64,000 nucleotides of DNA from Chloroflexota bacterium (GTDB lineage: Bacteria > Chloroflexota > Limnocylindria > QHBO01): the NCBI GenBank assembly GCA_003243965.1, contig QHBO01000031.1, positions 1-64,000 on the forward strand, in the 5' to 3' direction. Numbering within the stretch: the stretch's first letter is position 1; the number at the start of each line of letters is the position of its first letter. The translations under genes and the position numbers were made by a program. The notes below the pieces were generated by a model that saw nothing but the letters and a program-made list of their open reading frames with translations, did no database searches and was not told where the DNA came from. Below, in pieces: positions 53,732-62,567 of this stretch.

Positions 53732-56443
53732 TTGTTCAAACTCCGCGCCATCGTGACGCTGTCGCTCGTGTGTACGCTCCTGTTGCCGGGTGCGATCCGC
53801 GCCGCCGCGAGCCCGCCGCTGCTCGTAGTCGCGCAGGGCCTGACGGACATCACGATTGAGGTCACCTGGACGGCGGTGCCGAACGCCACGAGTTACACCC
53901 TGGTCCGCGACGGCACGCCGATCGCCACTCAGAACGGCACGCTGTACGACGACACGGGCCTGGTTCCGCTCTCGACCCACAACTATGCCGTACAGGCAAC
54001 GGTCGGCGGCGTCCTGTCGTCCGCATCGAGCTCTGCGACGGCCACGACGCAGGCGGCGCGAGATGCAGCTCCGCCGGGTGCGACCGGAGCCATCTCCGTG
54101 ACGAGCATCACGTCCAGTTCAGCTGCCCTGAGCTGGACGCGGGCGTCGGACAACGTTGGGATCGAGGGTTATCGGATCATGCGTGGACCCGGCGGCGCAT
54201 CGCCGTCCGGGCTGACGGACATCTGGACGACGGACGATGTTGCCTCCTACCAGGCGACGCATCTTCAGGCTCGCAAGAGCTACACGTTCGGCGTGGTGCC
54301 GCTGGATGCGGCCGGGAACACCGGACCGATCACAACGGTGACCTTCACGACACTCGCCTCGTCTGACACCACGGTCCCGGCGGCGCCATCGAGCACCAGC
54401 GTTGCCGCCAAGGCGTTTTCGTCCTCCCGGATTGACCTGCTGTGGGCGAGCAGCAGCTCATCGGACATCGCCGGCTACCAGATCTCGCGAGACGGCACCG
54501 CGAACGTGATCGGGACCGTGCTTCTGCCTCTGCGCAACAACTTCTCGGACAACGGGCTGGCAGCGGCCAGCCAGCACAGCTACGCCGTGCGGGCGTTTGA
54601 CTCCGCAGGAAACGTCTCCTCCTGGACGTCCGGTCGGATCGCAAGGACGCTCGCGAGCGGGACCGTTCAGATCGCCCGCGGGCCGTATGTGCAGTCCACG
54701 ACAGCGACATACGCCCGGATTGCATGGTGGACGAACCTGGCGGTGAAGAGCGTCGTGAACTACGGGCAGGGTGCGCTGACCGGCCAGCTGGTCGACCCGG
54801 TGGCTCGGACTGAACATGCGATGCTGGTCGGGCCCCTGGCGGGCGGCGCAACCTACCAGTATACGGTCGGCGACGGAATAGTCGCGGCGGCCGGCAGCTT
54901 CCGCACCGCACCCGCGCCCGGGACGGCGTTCACGTTCGCGGCCATCGGGGACTTCGGCGGCGCGAGCGCAGCCGAAACGCAGAACGCCAACCTGATCGCC
55001 AGCTCCGGTAGCGACTTCCTGCAGACCTTGGGCGATAACGTCTATCCCGAGGCGCAGGACCCCAGCTTCGCCACCCAGTACTCGGACTTCGACGGCCGCT
55101 ACTACAAGCAATTCGGATCGGCATTCGCGAAGATGACACTGTGGGCTGCGAACGGCAACAAGGAGTACTACGGCAACGGCGCCTTCTGGACGCACATGTG
55201 GCTCCCGAACAACGAACGCTGGTACAGCTACGACTGGGGCAACGCGCACATCCTTGTGCTGGACACCGAGCAGCGGTACGACTCTGCCTCGCCGCAATAC
55301 GCCTTCGCTCAAGCGGATCTTGCGGCCCACCAATCATCGACGTGGCGGATCGTGGCGGTCCAACGGCCGCCGTACAGCTCCGCGACCGCCAACTCGAGCT
55401 CGGTCGGGGTGCGGCAGTACTTGGTCCCGCTCTTCCAGCAGCAGAACGTCCAGCTCGTGCTGTCCGGCAACACGCACAACTACGAACGCACGTATCCACT
55501 CATCAACGGCGCGCCGCAGGCCCGCGGCGTGACATACGTCGTCTCGGGCGGTGGCGGCAATGGGCTCAACGGGTTCAGCCTCGCGGCACCCTCATGGAGT
55601 GCGTTTCGGAAGGCGACCTACGAGTACGTGGCGGTCGACGTCGCCGCCGGGGCCCTGACCGTTCGGGCGATCAACAGCGCCGACGGGACGGTGCTCGACT
55701 CGACGACGATCACCGCCCCAGGTGGTTCCGGGACGCCGACCCCGACCGCCAGCCCATCGCCGGTCCCGACACCGACGCCAACGCCCGCGGCATCGGTGTC
55801 CCCGACGCCCGGGCCAACGCCCATGGCCCCGATCTTCAGCGACGGCTTTGAGTCGGGAAGCATGGGCAGCTGGACCACGAAGAGCACCAACTGGGCATTC
55901 CCGAGCTCCCCGGTCCACTCTGGCACCAAGTCGGCCCAAGTCACCACCACAGCGGGTGCGAGCTTTGCCAAGAAGGTGCTGCCCTGCGTGGCGCCGTGCA
56001 GCGGCGGCTACGCAGGCGGCTACTTCCGGACCTGGGTGTACATCACCGGGAATCACAGTCAGATCAACCTCATGCGCCTGCGCTTCGGCAGCGACAGCTC
56101 GCTCGGCTACCTGTCGGTCACCGCCCAGGGCAAGCTGCAGCTGCGCAGCGACATCGGCGCCACGACCTGGACCAGCACCACCGACTTCCCCACCTCCCTG
56201 GGCTGGCACAGCCTGGAGCTGCACGTCACGGTCAACGGCGCGACGGGCGGCTCAAGCGAGGTGTGGCTCGACGACGCCAAGGTCGCCGACCTGTCGCTGA
56301 CCGGCGTCAACTGGGGCGTGGTCGGCACCAACAACATCACCAAGATCCAGATCGGTGAGGTCGCTCCCACCGGCTCCTGGACGGTGGCCTTCGACGACGT
56401 GGCCTTCGATACGGCCAAGATTGGGCTGGCACCGGTCCCGTAG
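53732..56443 (+). CDS. Secreted phosphoesterase-like protein with altered metal motifs
   Basis: 903 residues from a TTG at 53732 (GGGGGA six bases upstream; it gives the signal peptide FKLRAIVTLSLVCTLLLPG). Three fibronectin type III domains (about 28-305), a purple-acid-phosphatase N-terminal domain (about 310-395), a phosphoesterase domain (about 396-640) and a laminin-G-like module (about 710-903). The phosphoesterase motifs are changed: AIGDFGG and LGDNVYP are normal, but GNHE reads GNKE (about 473), HHP reads QRP (about 543) and GHxHxYER reads GNTHNYER (about 579). Three metal ligands appear lost, so catalysis is doubtful; a binding or scaffold role is possible. Confidence 0.85.
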   Translation: MFKLRAIVTLSLVCTLLLPGAIRAAASPPLLVVAQGLTDITIEVTWTAVPNATSYTLVRDGTPIATQNGTLYDDTGLVPLSTHNYAVQATVGGVLSSASSSATATTQAARDAAPPGATGAISVTSITSSSAALSWTRASDNVGIEGYRIMRGPGGASPSGLTDIWTTDDVASYQATHLQARKSYTFGVVPLDAAGNTGPITTVTFTTLASSDTTVPAAPSSTSVAAKAFSSSRIDLLWASSSSSDIAGYQISRDGTANVIGTVLLPLRNNFSDNGLAAASQHSYAVRAFDSAGNVSSWTSGRIARTLASGTVQIARGPYVQSTTATYARIAWWTNLAVKSVVNYGQGALTGQLVDPVARTEHAMLVGPLAGGATYQYTVGDGIVAAAGSFRTAPAPGTAFTFAAIGDFGGASAAETQNANLIASSGSDFLQTLGDNVYPEAQDPSFATQYSDFDGRYYKQFGSAFAKMTLWAANGNKEYYGNGAFWTHMWLPNNERWYSYDWGNAHILVLDTEQRYDSASPQYAFAQADLAAHQSSTWRIVAVQRPPYSSATANSSSVGVRQYLVPLFQQQNVQLVLSGNTHNYERTYPLINGAPQARGVTYVVSGGGGNGLNGFSLAAPSWSAFRKATYEYVAVDVAAGALTVRAINSADGTVLDSTTITAPGGSGTPTPTASPSPVPTPTPTPAASVSPTPGPTPMAPIFSDGFESGSMGSWTTKSTNWAFPSSPVHSGTKSAQVTTTAGASFAKKVLPCVAPCSGGYAGGYFRTWVYITGNHSQINLMRLRFGSDSSLGYLSVTAQGKLQLRSDIGATTWTSTTDFPTSLGWHSLELHVTVNGATGGSSEVWLDDAKVADLSLTGVNWGVVGTNNITKIQIGEVAPTGSWTVAFDDVAFDTAKIGLAPVP

Positions 56444-56527
56444 CGCACAGGGGAGACGACGGCTACGGTCGCCGATCGGGGCCTGGCCGACAACGGTAGG
56501 TTGACCACACCCGGGAGGGGAGGGGAC

Positions 56528-57952
56528 ATGGGGGTGACCGTTGGACGTCGAGCCTGGATGCTGGCCGCGGCCGTGGTTTCGCTGTCGATGGTGCTGCCAC
56601 CGCTGCAGCCGACCGCCAACGCCGCGGTGTCCACCTCACTCCGCCGCTACCCCTACCTGACCGATGTGGTCGGCCCGTACGCCACCGTCAACTGGGCGAC
56701 CGCCACCTCGGGAACCGCATCGGTCAAGTACGGGATCTCCGGCAGGGAATCGTGCACCGCGCACAGCGTGGCTGCCACGCGCCTCGGGATCGTGGTCAAC
56801 GGCAAGGCCGAGTCGCAGTGGAAGGCGCAGCTCACCCTTTCGCCCAACACGACGTACTGCTACCGGGTCTTCCTGGGCAGCACCGACCTGCTGGGCAGTG
56901 ATGCCTCGCCCAAGTTCGTGACGCAGCTGCCGGCCGGCTCGACGTCGGCGTTCTCGTTCGCCGTCTTCGGCGACTGGGGCCAGGGACCATCGTCCAACAC
57001 GCACCAGGCCAACATCCTGAAGCGGATCGCGCAGAGCGGGGCGCGCTTCGCGATCACGGTCGGCGACAACGGCTATCCCTCGGGCAGCCAGACGAACTAC
57101 GGGGACCTGGTGCAGGACGGCACGAACGTGAGCGGCGTCTTCGGCCCGAACTTCTGGCGCGTGGCCGGCGCCTCGCTGCCGATCTTCCCGGCCATCGGCA
57201 ACCACGGCTTCGTCCGCTCTGACGCCGTGCATCCTCACTTCGCCAACTGGCCCCAGGACCGGGCGGTCGCCACCTCGGGCGGCACCTACCGCACGGAGAC
57301 CTACTGCTGCGTCAGCGGCTCCACGTCGGTCAAGGCGCCGTCGGCCTGGTACGCATTCGATGCCGGCAACGCGCGCTTCTACGTCCTGGAGGCCGCCTGG
57401 ACCGATACGAGCGTCAGCAACGACACCGCCTACCAGCGCGACCACAGCTACCACTGGCTGCCGGGGAGCCCGGAGTACGAGTGGCTGGCGAAGGACCTGG
57501 CGGCCAATCCCACCAAGGCCAAGTTCGCGTTCTTCCACTACCCGTTCTACTCCGACGACAGCACGGAGCCGTCCGATCCGTACCTGCTCGGAGCCCAGAA
57601 CCTGGAGGGCCTGCTGGGCAGCAACGGGGTGCGGCTGGCGTTCACCGGGCACGCTCACATCTACCAGCGCAACCGCCCCTCACCGATGGGCGTGGTCACC
57701 TACGTCACCGGCGGCGGCGGAGCCAAGATGGAGCCGGTGGCGGGCAAGGGCTGCAGCGCCATCGACGCATACGCCATCGGCTGGGCGTACGCCAGCAATC
57801 GTGGCAGCGCCTGCGGCGCCGCCACGCGGCCGACCAGCCTGGATCAGGTGTTCCACTTCCTGAAGGTGACGGTCAACGGCAAGTCGGTGACGGTCACGCC
57901 CATCGACGAGATGGGGCGCGTCTTCGACCAGCAGACCTATACCCTGCCCTGA
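56528..57952 (+). CDS. Secreted purple-acid-phosphatase-like metallophosphoesterase
   Basis: 474 residues. ATG at 56528 has a strong GGAGGGGAGG site upstream. A signal peptide ends near ANAAVST (about 34). A PAP-type N-terminal Fn3-like domain (about 36-130; VNWATATSGTASVKYG) precedes the calcineurin-like domain (about 140-395), with FGDWGQG, VGDNGYP, IGNHGF, FHYPFYSDD and TGHAHIYQRN, all metal ligands present. Several cysteines suggest disulfides. It would be an active phosphatase outside the cell. It lacks a C-terminal binding module, unlike its neighbours. Confidence 0.87.
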   Translation: MGVTVGRRAWMLAAAVVSLSMVLPPLQPTANAAVSTSLRRYPYLTDVVGPYATVNWATATSGTASVKYGISGRESCTAHSVAATRLGIVVNGKAESQWKAQLTLSPNTTYCYRVFLGSTDLLGSDASPKFVTQLPAGSTSAFSFAVFGDWGQGPSSNTHQANILKRIAQSGARFAITVGDNGYPSGSQTNYGDLVQDGTNVSGVFGPNFWRVAGASLPIFPAIGNHGFVRSDAVHPHFANWPQDRAVATSGGTYRTETYCCVSGSTSVKAPSAWYAFDAGNARFYVLEAAWTDTSVSNDTAYQRDHSYHWLPGSPEYEWLAKDLAANPTKAKFAFFHYPFYSDDSTEPSDPYLLGAQNLEGLLGSNGVRLAFTGHAHIYQRNRPSPMGVVTYVTGGGGAKMEPVAGKGCSAIDAYAIGWAYASNRGSACGAATRPTSLDQVFHFLKVTVNGKSVTVTPIDEMGRVFDQQTYTLP

Positions 57953-57958
57953 GCGGCG

Positions 57959-57986
57959 CGATGGGGGCCGTCGCCGGCCCCCATCG
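57959..57986. terminator. Bidirectional 12-bp hairpin terminator
   Basis: CGATGGGGGCCG and its exact complement with a four-base loop, filling the gap between convergent genes at 57952 and 57993. Confidence 0.7.
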
Positions 57987-57992
57987 GTTCGG

Positions 57993-59585
57993 CTAGCGGA
58001 AGAAGTCCCGCATCGGTGCCGCCGAGGCATCGCCGCCGGCCAGGGGCGCAAGCCCCCACGAGGTCTCGACGGTCCTCAGGAGCGAGTAGTGGTTGTACGC
58101 CGTCGACCGACGCCCCGGGTTGACGGAGCTGCCGACCATGATCGTCGCCACCTGGTTGACGGACGTGAAGTCGTCCTCGTCCCAGGTGATCAGCAGCAGC
58201 GAGTTCTGTGTCCGCCAGGCGGGTGACGCGAAGATCATCGACGTCGCGCTCCGCAGCCAGGCGTCGCCGGTGGCCACCGAGCAGTCGTGCATGTCGTTGC
58301 ACACGTTGGGAGTGATCCACACGAAGTTCGGCGTCGTGACCGCGCTGGCCAGGTCACCGGCAAGCCCCGTGTACGGAACGTCGTGCGCCGCGCAGCGTGC
58401 CGTGTTGGAGCGGAACGGGGTGAAGTACACGAACGGGTTGTGCTTGGCGGCATAGCCGTTGCCATTGGTCGTGCCGCACGGCGCCGACATGCCCTCCATG
58501 TAGGCCCGCCAACTCTTGCCGGCCCCCTCGATCCGGTCGCCGATCATCAGGCCGTTGACCGGGCAGGAGCTCGGCGAGCAGTCACTGGTGATGCCGTAGG
58601 TGCTGCCACCCACCATGGCGATGTAGTTCGGCAGGCTCGGATGGGTGATCGCCCGATAGTTGGTGGCCAGCCCGTAGCTGTTGGCCAGCGAGTTCAGGTA
58701 GGGCGCCGACGCGTTGCCGATCACCTGGTTGAAGGCCCTGTTCTCCTCGACGATGACGAAGATGTGGTCGAAGTACGGGACCCGGCCGCTGCTCGCGGGC
58801 GGCGGCTTGGGCGTCGGCTTGGGGGTGGGTCTTGGCGTCGGCCTGGGAGTCGGCGGTTGCGTGGGCTCCGGCGAGGGTGTCGCGCCCGGCTGATCGCTGG
58901 GCCCGGGGCCGCCGGGTGTCGCACCGGGACTGGCCGATTGATCAGGGCCGCCCCCGACACCTGCCGTTGTCTCCGGCGCCACGGCCGGCCGGCCGCCGAC
59001 GAAGGTGCGGGCCACCACGGCCGAAGAGGCGGGGGGCCTGGCAGAGGAGCCCTTGGAGGAGCCTCTGGCCGACGCCCGCGGGCTTGCCGTCGGCTGATAG
59101 GTGCCGTTCGGCGCAGGGGTGGCAGCCGGCTCGATCACGGTCAGTTGGACCGAAGCCAGCGTCTGTCGGGGCGAGCCGGAGACCGCCGAGACCGCGTGCG
59201 CTCCCAGCGCGGACCCGGTGGGCACGCTGATGCGCAGGCTGAACGTCCCGGTCCGGTCAGCGGCGAAGGTGGCGAACTTCGCCTGGGAGTCAAAGCTCAG
59301 GAAGCCGCGCGATTCCGCGGCAAAGCCGGTGCCCCGCACCTCGACCGTGCCGCCCGCCGACTGCGCCGCCGGGTTCAGCGTCAGCCTGGGACCTGCTGCA
59401 TCGGTCACCAGCCGCGGAATGATCAGGGCGGGCACGAGGAGGACCATCGCTATCGTGGCCGACCAGGTGGCGAACGCGTGCGACCCCGCGGACGCCGTGG
59501 TCGACGCCCTGGCTGCCGCAGTGCCGTGCGCCGGCGGCGCCGGCGGGTTGTGACGGGTGAAGGGTGACAGTGACTTCTGTCGCAT
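57993..59585 (-). CDS. Secreted phosphoesterase (AcpA/phospholipase C-like)
   Basis: 530 residues. A signal/membrane helix (about 38-60) is followed by an Ig-like domain (about 68-150) that matches the one in the 49623-50885 gene, a long Pro/Thr linker, and a phosphoesterase domain (about 268-530): HIFVIVEENRAFNQVIGN, HPSLPNYIAMVGGSTYG and ITWDEDD. This is the AcpA/non-haemolytic phospholipase C family, which cleaves phosphomonoesters or phosphodiesters of lipids and other substrates. Several cysteines suggest disulfides. Confidence 0.88.
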   Translation of the reverse strand: MRQKSLSPFTRHNPPAPPAHGTAAARASTTASAGSHAFATWSATIAMVLLVPALIIPRLVTDAAGPRLTLNPAAQSAGGTVEVRGTGFAAESRGFLSFDSQAKFATFAADRTGTFSLRISVPTGSALGAHAVSAVSGSPRQTLASVQLTVIEPAATPAPNGTYQPTASPRASARGSSKGSSARPPASSAVVARTFVGGRPAVAPETTAGVGGGPDQSASPGATPGGPGPSDQPGATPSPEPTQPPTPRPTPRPTPKPTPKPPPASSGRVPYFDHIFVIVEENRAFNQVIGNASAPYLNSLANSYGLATNYRAITHPSLPNYIAMVGGSTYGITSDCSPSSCPVNGLMIGDRIEGAGKSWRAYMEGMSAPCGTTNGNGYAAKHNPFVYFTPFRSNTARCAAHDVPYTGLAGDLASAVTTPNFVWITPNVCNDMHDCSVATGDAWLRSATSMIFASPAWRTQNSLLLITWDEDDFTSVNQVATIMVGSSVNPGRRSTAYNHYSLLRTVETSWGLAPLAGGDASAAPMRDFFR

Positions 59586-59690
59586 AGGATTTGACCTCCC
59601 GGGGGATGGCCGTCCCTTTGGAAGGGCGACCGAGGGGGACGAATGAAAACGAGTGCGGCCGATGGGCCGCCGGCGGTCAGCCGGCAGCCA

Positions 59691-61175
59691 TCAACCGGCG
59701 GCGATCAACCGCGCAAGCTCGTTCAGGTACGTCCGTCCGTAGCGGAGGGTCGGCTCCAGGTAGGAGTTCTCGACGAACTCGTTCCAGCTGACGCCGAACC
59801 ACCCGTTGGGGTTGGAGGGCCGGTTCAGGTTCCAGACCGCGTCCAGCGTGGCCACTCCCCTGCGCGGGATGCAGCTGCTGCCACCGATCATCTGGGTGTT
59901 GTAGCCGGGGGTGAAGGGCGCGAAGAACGCCTTGCCGGCGGCGCGAACCTTGGCCGCCAGCATCTGCACCTGTGAGCCGGACTGTGGGTTCTGCCACGGG
60001 TCCTGGCTCGACCAGTAGAAGCCGGTGCCGTCGAACAGCGCCGCATCGCGGGCCCAGGAGATCCAGGTGTTGTCGCCGACCAGGAACAGCCTGCTCTTCT
60101 CCACGGCACTCACCGCCGCGACCGTCGAGTACGAGAACTGGCGGCTGGCGATGAACATCGTCAGCGGCTCGGTGCTGTAGCTGTTGCCGAACGCGGGGTT
60201 GTTCCCGTAGCGAAGGCGGAAGTACTCGAGGTCGTTGATGACCTGGGACGCCGGACGGCCGTAGTTGCCGTACGCCTCGAGGCCGAGCGCCAGCCGGAAC
60301 CGGGTGCCGTGCGACGCGTTGAAGGCGTTCACGCGGGCCACCAGCAGATCGAGCCTCGCGTTGTAGCCCGATGACGACGGGCTCTGGCCCGGCTGCCCGG
60401 TCCCCTGCCAGCTCACCAGGAAGCCGGTGATCCGCGCGGAGACCGCATCGGCGATGTGTCGATCGAAGGTGGCGCCGTTGCCCTGGTCGTACAGCCCCTC
60501 GGTGGGAACATCGGTCAGACGTCCGCCGGGGTACACGGACCGCGGGTTGCAGCCGGTGCCGTCAAGGGTGGCGGGCAGCGGCAGCCTGGCGGCGGCCATC
60601 GGGTATCCGTTCCCGAGCCGCTCCGCCCAGTGGCGCGGCGTCCACCACAGGTAGTAGTGGATGTACACCTGCTGTCGCGCGGCCGCAGGCACGATCGGCT
60701 GGCCGACCGGGGGCGGCACGGGCTTGGGCGTCGGCTTCGCGCTCGGCCGGGGAGTCGGCTTGGGTGCGACCACGGCAACCGGTGCGGAGACCACACGACT
60801 GGTGGTCCCATTCCCGCCATCGGCCGGGGCCGTGGGCTGGGGTGAGCGGCCGGGGGCGCGCGAGGTGCCGGACTGCGTCCGTGCGCTGGCACCCGCGGAT
60901 GCCCCGGGGCCGGTAGTCGGCTGCGAGGAGCCGTTCGTGCTGGGCGCCGCGGCGACGCCGTTGCCGCCGGCTTGCGAGCTGCCGGTCGCGACGGCCTTGG
61001 GGGTCACGTCGGGGCTCGGCGAATCGGAGCGGGCGGCGAGCATCGGGATGACGAGCACAGGCACCATGGCGATCGCCGACAGCCCCACCCAGGGACGTCG
61101 TGATGCGGTGCTGCGTCGGTTGGTCGTGGTTCCCTCCGGGCGTGGGCTACCCGGCGGTGGGGGTGTGTGCAGCAT
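59691..61175 (-). CDS. GH99/GH71-like glycoside-hydrolase-type protein, membrane-anchored
   Basis: 494 residues. A membrane helix (about 28-48) and a long Ser/Thr/Pro linker (about 50-160) carry a catalytic-type domain (about 165-494). It begins VYIHYYLWWTPRHWAERLG, and ends GVSWNEFVENSYLEPTLRYG, the 'WNEW.E...lEPs' hallmark of GH99/GH71-like TIM barrels, which cut alpha-mannan or alpha-glucan. Whether the catalytic acids are present cannot be told by eye. It shares the fold with the next gene. Confidence 0.75.
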   Translation of the reverse strand: MLHTPPPPGSPRPEGTTTNRRSTASRRPWVGLSAIAMVPVLVIPMLAARSDSPSPDVTPKAVATGSSQAGGNGVAAAPSTNGSSQPTTGPGASAGASARTQSGTSRAPGRSPQPTAPADGGNGTTSRVVSAPVAVVAPKPTPRPSAKPTPKPVPPPVGQPIVPAAARQQVYIHYYLWWTPRHWAERLGNGYPMAAARLPLPATLDGTGCNPRSVYPGGRLTDVPTEGLYDQGNGATFDRHIADAVSARITGFLVSWQGTGQPGQSPSSSGYNARLDLLVARVNAFNASHGTRFRLALGLEAYGNYGRPASQVINDLEYFRLRYGNNPAFGNSYSTEPLTMFIASRQFSYSTVAAVSAVEKSRLFLVGDNTWISWARDAALFDGTGFYWSSQDPWQNPQSGSQVQMLAAKVRAAGKAFFAPFTPGYNTQMIGGSSCIPRRGVATLDAVWNLNRPSNPNGWFGVSWNEFVENSYLEPTLRYGRTYLNELARLIAAG

Positions 61176-61340
61176 CTCCCCTCACTTGGGCTACAGGCCT
61201 CATTGTGACAGTCATCGAGGCGTAGGTCGAGGCTAAGGGCAAGGCCGGGAGGGCGACACCCTCCCATATGTACGGTTCGCGTGGCGGGATGGTCACTGTT
61301 GCCGGCGGGAAACGGCCCGCGGCACAGCGAGGTCTTCCGG

Positions 61341-62567
61341 CTAGGGTGCGCGCCCCCTGCGACGACGCATGATGACCACGAAAATGCTCACCGCCACGAT
61401 CGCGGCCAGCACCGCGACGCCGCCGGCCGCGCTGGCCGCAAAGTACTCCCGGGTGTCGACCGGGGCCTGGGGTGCCGGGGTTGGCGTGGAGGTGTCGACG
61501 GGCAGCGACTGGGGTGGCGCTGACGCGGCTCCGGTCAGCTGCCGGGTCAGCTCCAGGTAGGTGGTGCCGTAGTTCTTGCTGGGCTCGATCTGGGAGTTCT
61601 CGCTGAACTCGTTCCAGCTGATGATGCCGATGGCGTCAGGATTGCTGACCGATGCGCCGCGCCACGCGGCGCGGAACGTATCGCCGTTGCGGCGGTCGAT
61701 GATCGTGGTCCCGCCCACCAGGCGGGCATCGAAGCCGGGTGCAGCCGGCGCGATCCACTTCCCGTTGTTGGCATGGACCGCAGACGCGAGATCGTCGAGG
61801 CGCTTCTGGTAGCCGCCGGTCTTGAGCGGATCGGGCGACGACCAGTAGTACGAGTCACCGTCGAACGCGTCCTGCTTGGCCTGGTAGTCGGTGGCGCTCT
61901 TCTCCGAGCCGAGGAGCAGCATCTTCGACGGCGCGCCGATTGCGGTCCGCACTCCCTGGATCTGCTGCAGGCTGTACTTCCAGGTTCCGCTCCATACCAC
62001 CGCCGGCTTGCCCCACACCCCGAAGACCGGGCTCCTGCCGTAGGTGGCGTAGAACCATTGCATGTCGGCAGCGATCCGCTTGGGATCGAGCGGGTTGCGG
62101 CCGAAGTCCAGGCCCTGGTAGAGCAGGATCAGCTTGAAATTCTGCCGCTCCGCCTCGGCGACCAGCTTGGCGAGAGGGTCATCCAGACGCTTCTCGTGCT
62201 TCCAGCTGACGATGAAGCCGTCGATCCCCGCCTTCTTCGCGGCCTGAACGTGGTCATAGATGATGTACTTGTCGTTGCTCGAGTACTTGCCGGCGGTCGG
62301 CAGGTCCGTCTTGGCCCGGTCCCAGCTCTTGGCCGCGTACCAGATGTAGTAGTAGGCGAACACCAGCGGCTTTGCCGGCGCGGAGACGCCCGGCGGCGGC
62401 GGCGAGCCGGACGAGCGTGGCGTAGTGGCAGCCGTCTGCCCGGCGGCAGCCGTCTGCCCCGCGGCCGGGCCGGCACACGCCACCAGGACGAACAGGAAGA
62501 CCAGCAGAGCTCGGCCACCGGCCGGAAGCGACGCGGCCAACGGCCTGCGCGCGACGTTGATGCTCAT
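61341..62567 (-). CDS. GH99/GH71-like lipoprotein with C-terminal membrane helix
   Basis: 408 residues from the ATG at 62567, which overlaps the stop of the upstream gene (ATGA). The signal peptide ends in the lipobox LVAC (Cys 31). The barrel-like domain (about 65-345) starts LVFAYYYIWYAAKSWDRAK and closes IGIISWNEFSENSQIEPSKN, with SYYWSSPDPLKT and GGTTIIDRRNG between. A Thr/Pro linker and a C-terminal helix (VAVLAAIVAVSIFVVIMRRR) follow, so the protein may be anchored at both ends. Related to the 59691-61175 gene. Coupled to the zinc-ribbon membrane protein upstream. Confidence 0.75.
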   Translation of the reverse strand: MSINVARRPLAASLPAGGRALLVFLFVLVACAGPAAGQTAAAGQTAATTPRSSGSPPPPGVSAPAKPLVFAYYYIWYAAKSWDRAKTDLPTAGKYSSNDKYIIYDHVQAAKKAGIDGFIVSWKHEKRLDDPLAKLVAEAERQNFKLILLYQGLDFGRNPLDPKRIAADMQWFYATYGRSPVFGVWGKPAVVWSGTWKYSLQQIQGVRTAIGAPSKMLLLGSEKSATDYQAKQDAFDGDSYYWSSPDPLKTGGYQKRLDDLASAVHANNGKWIAPAAPGFDARLVGGTTIIDRRNGDTFRAAWRGASVSNPDAIGIISWNEFSENSQIEPSKNYGTTYLELTRQLTGAASAPPQSLPVDTSTPTPAPQAPVDTREYFAASAAGGVAVLAAIVAVSIFVVIMRRRRGRAP

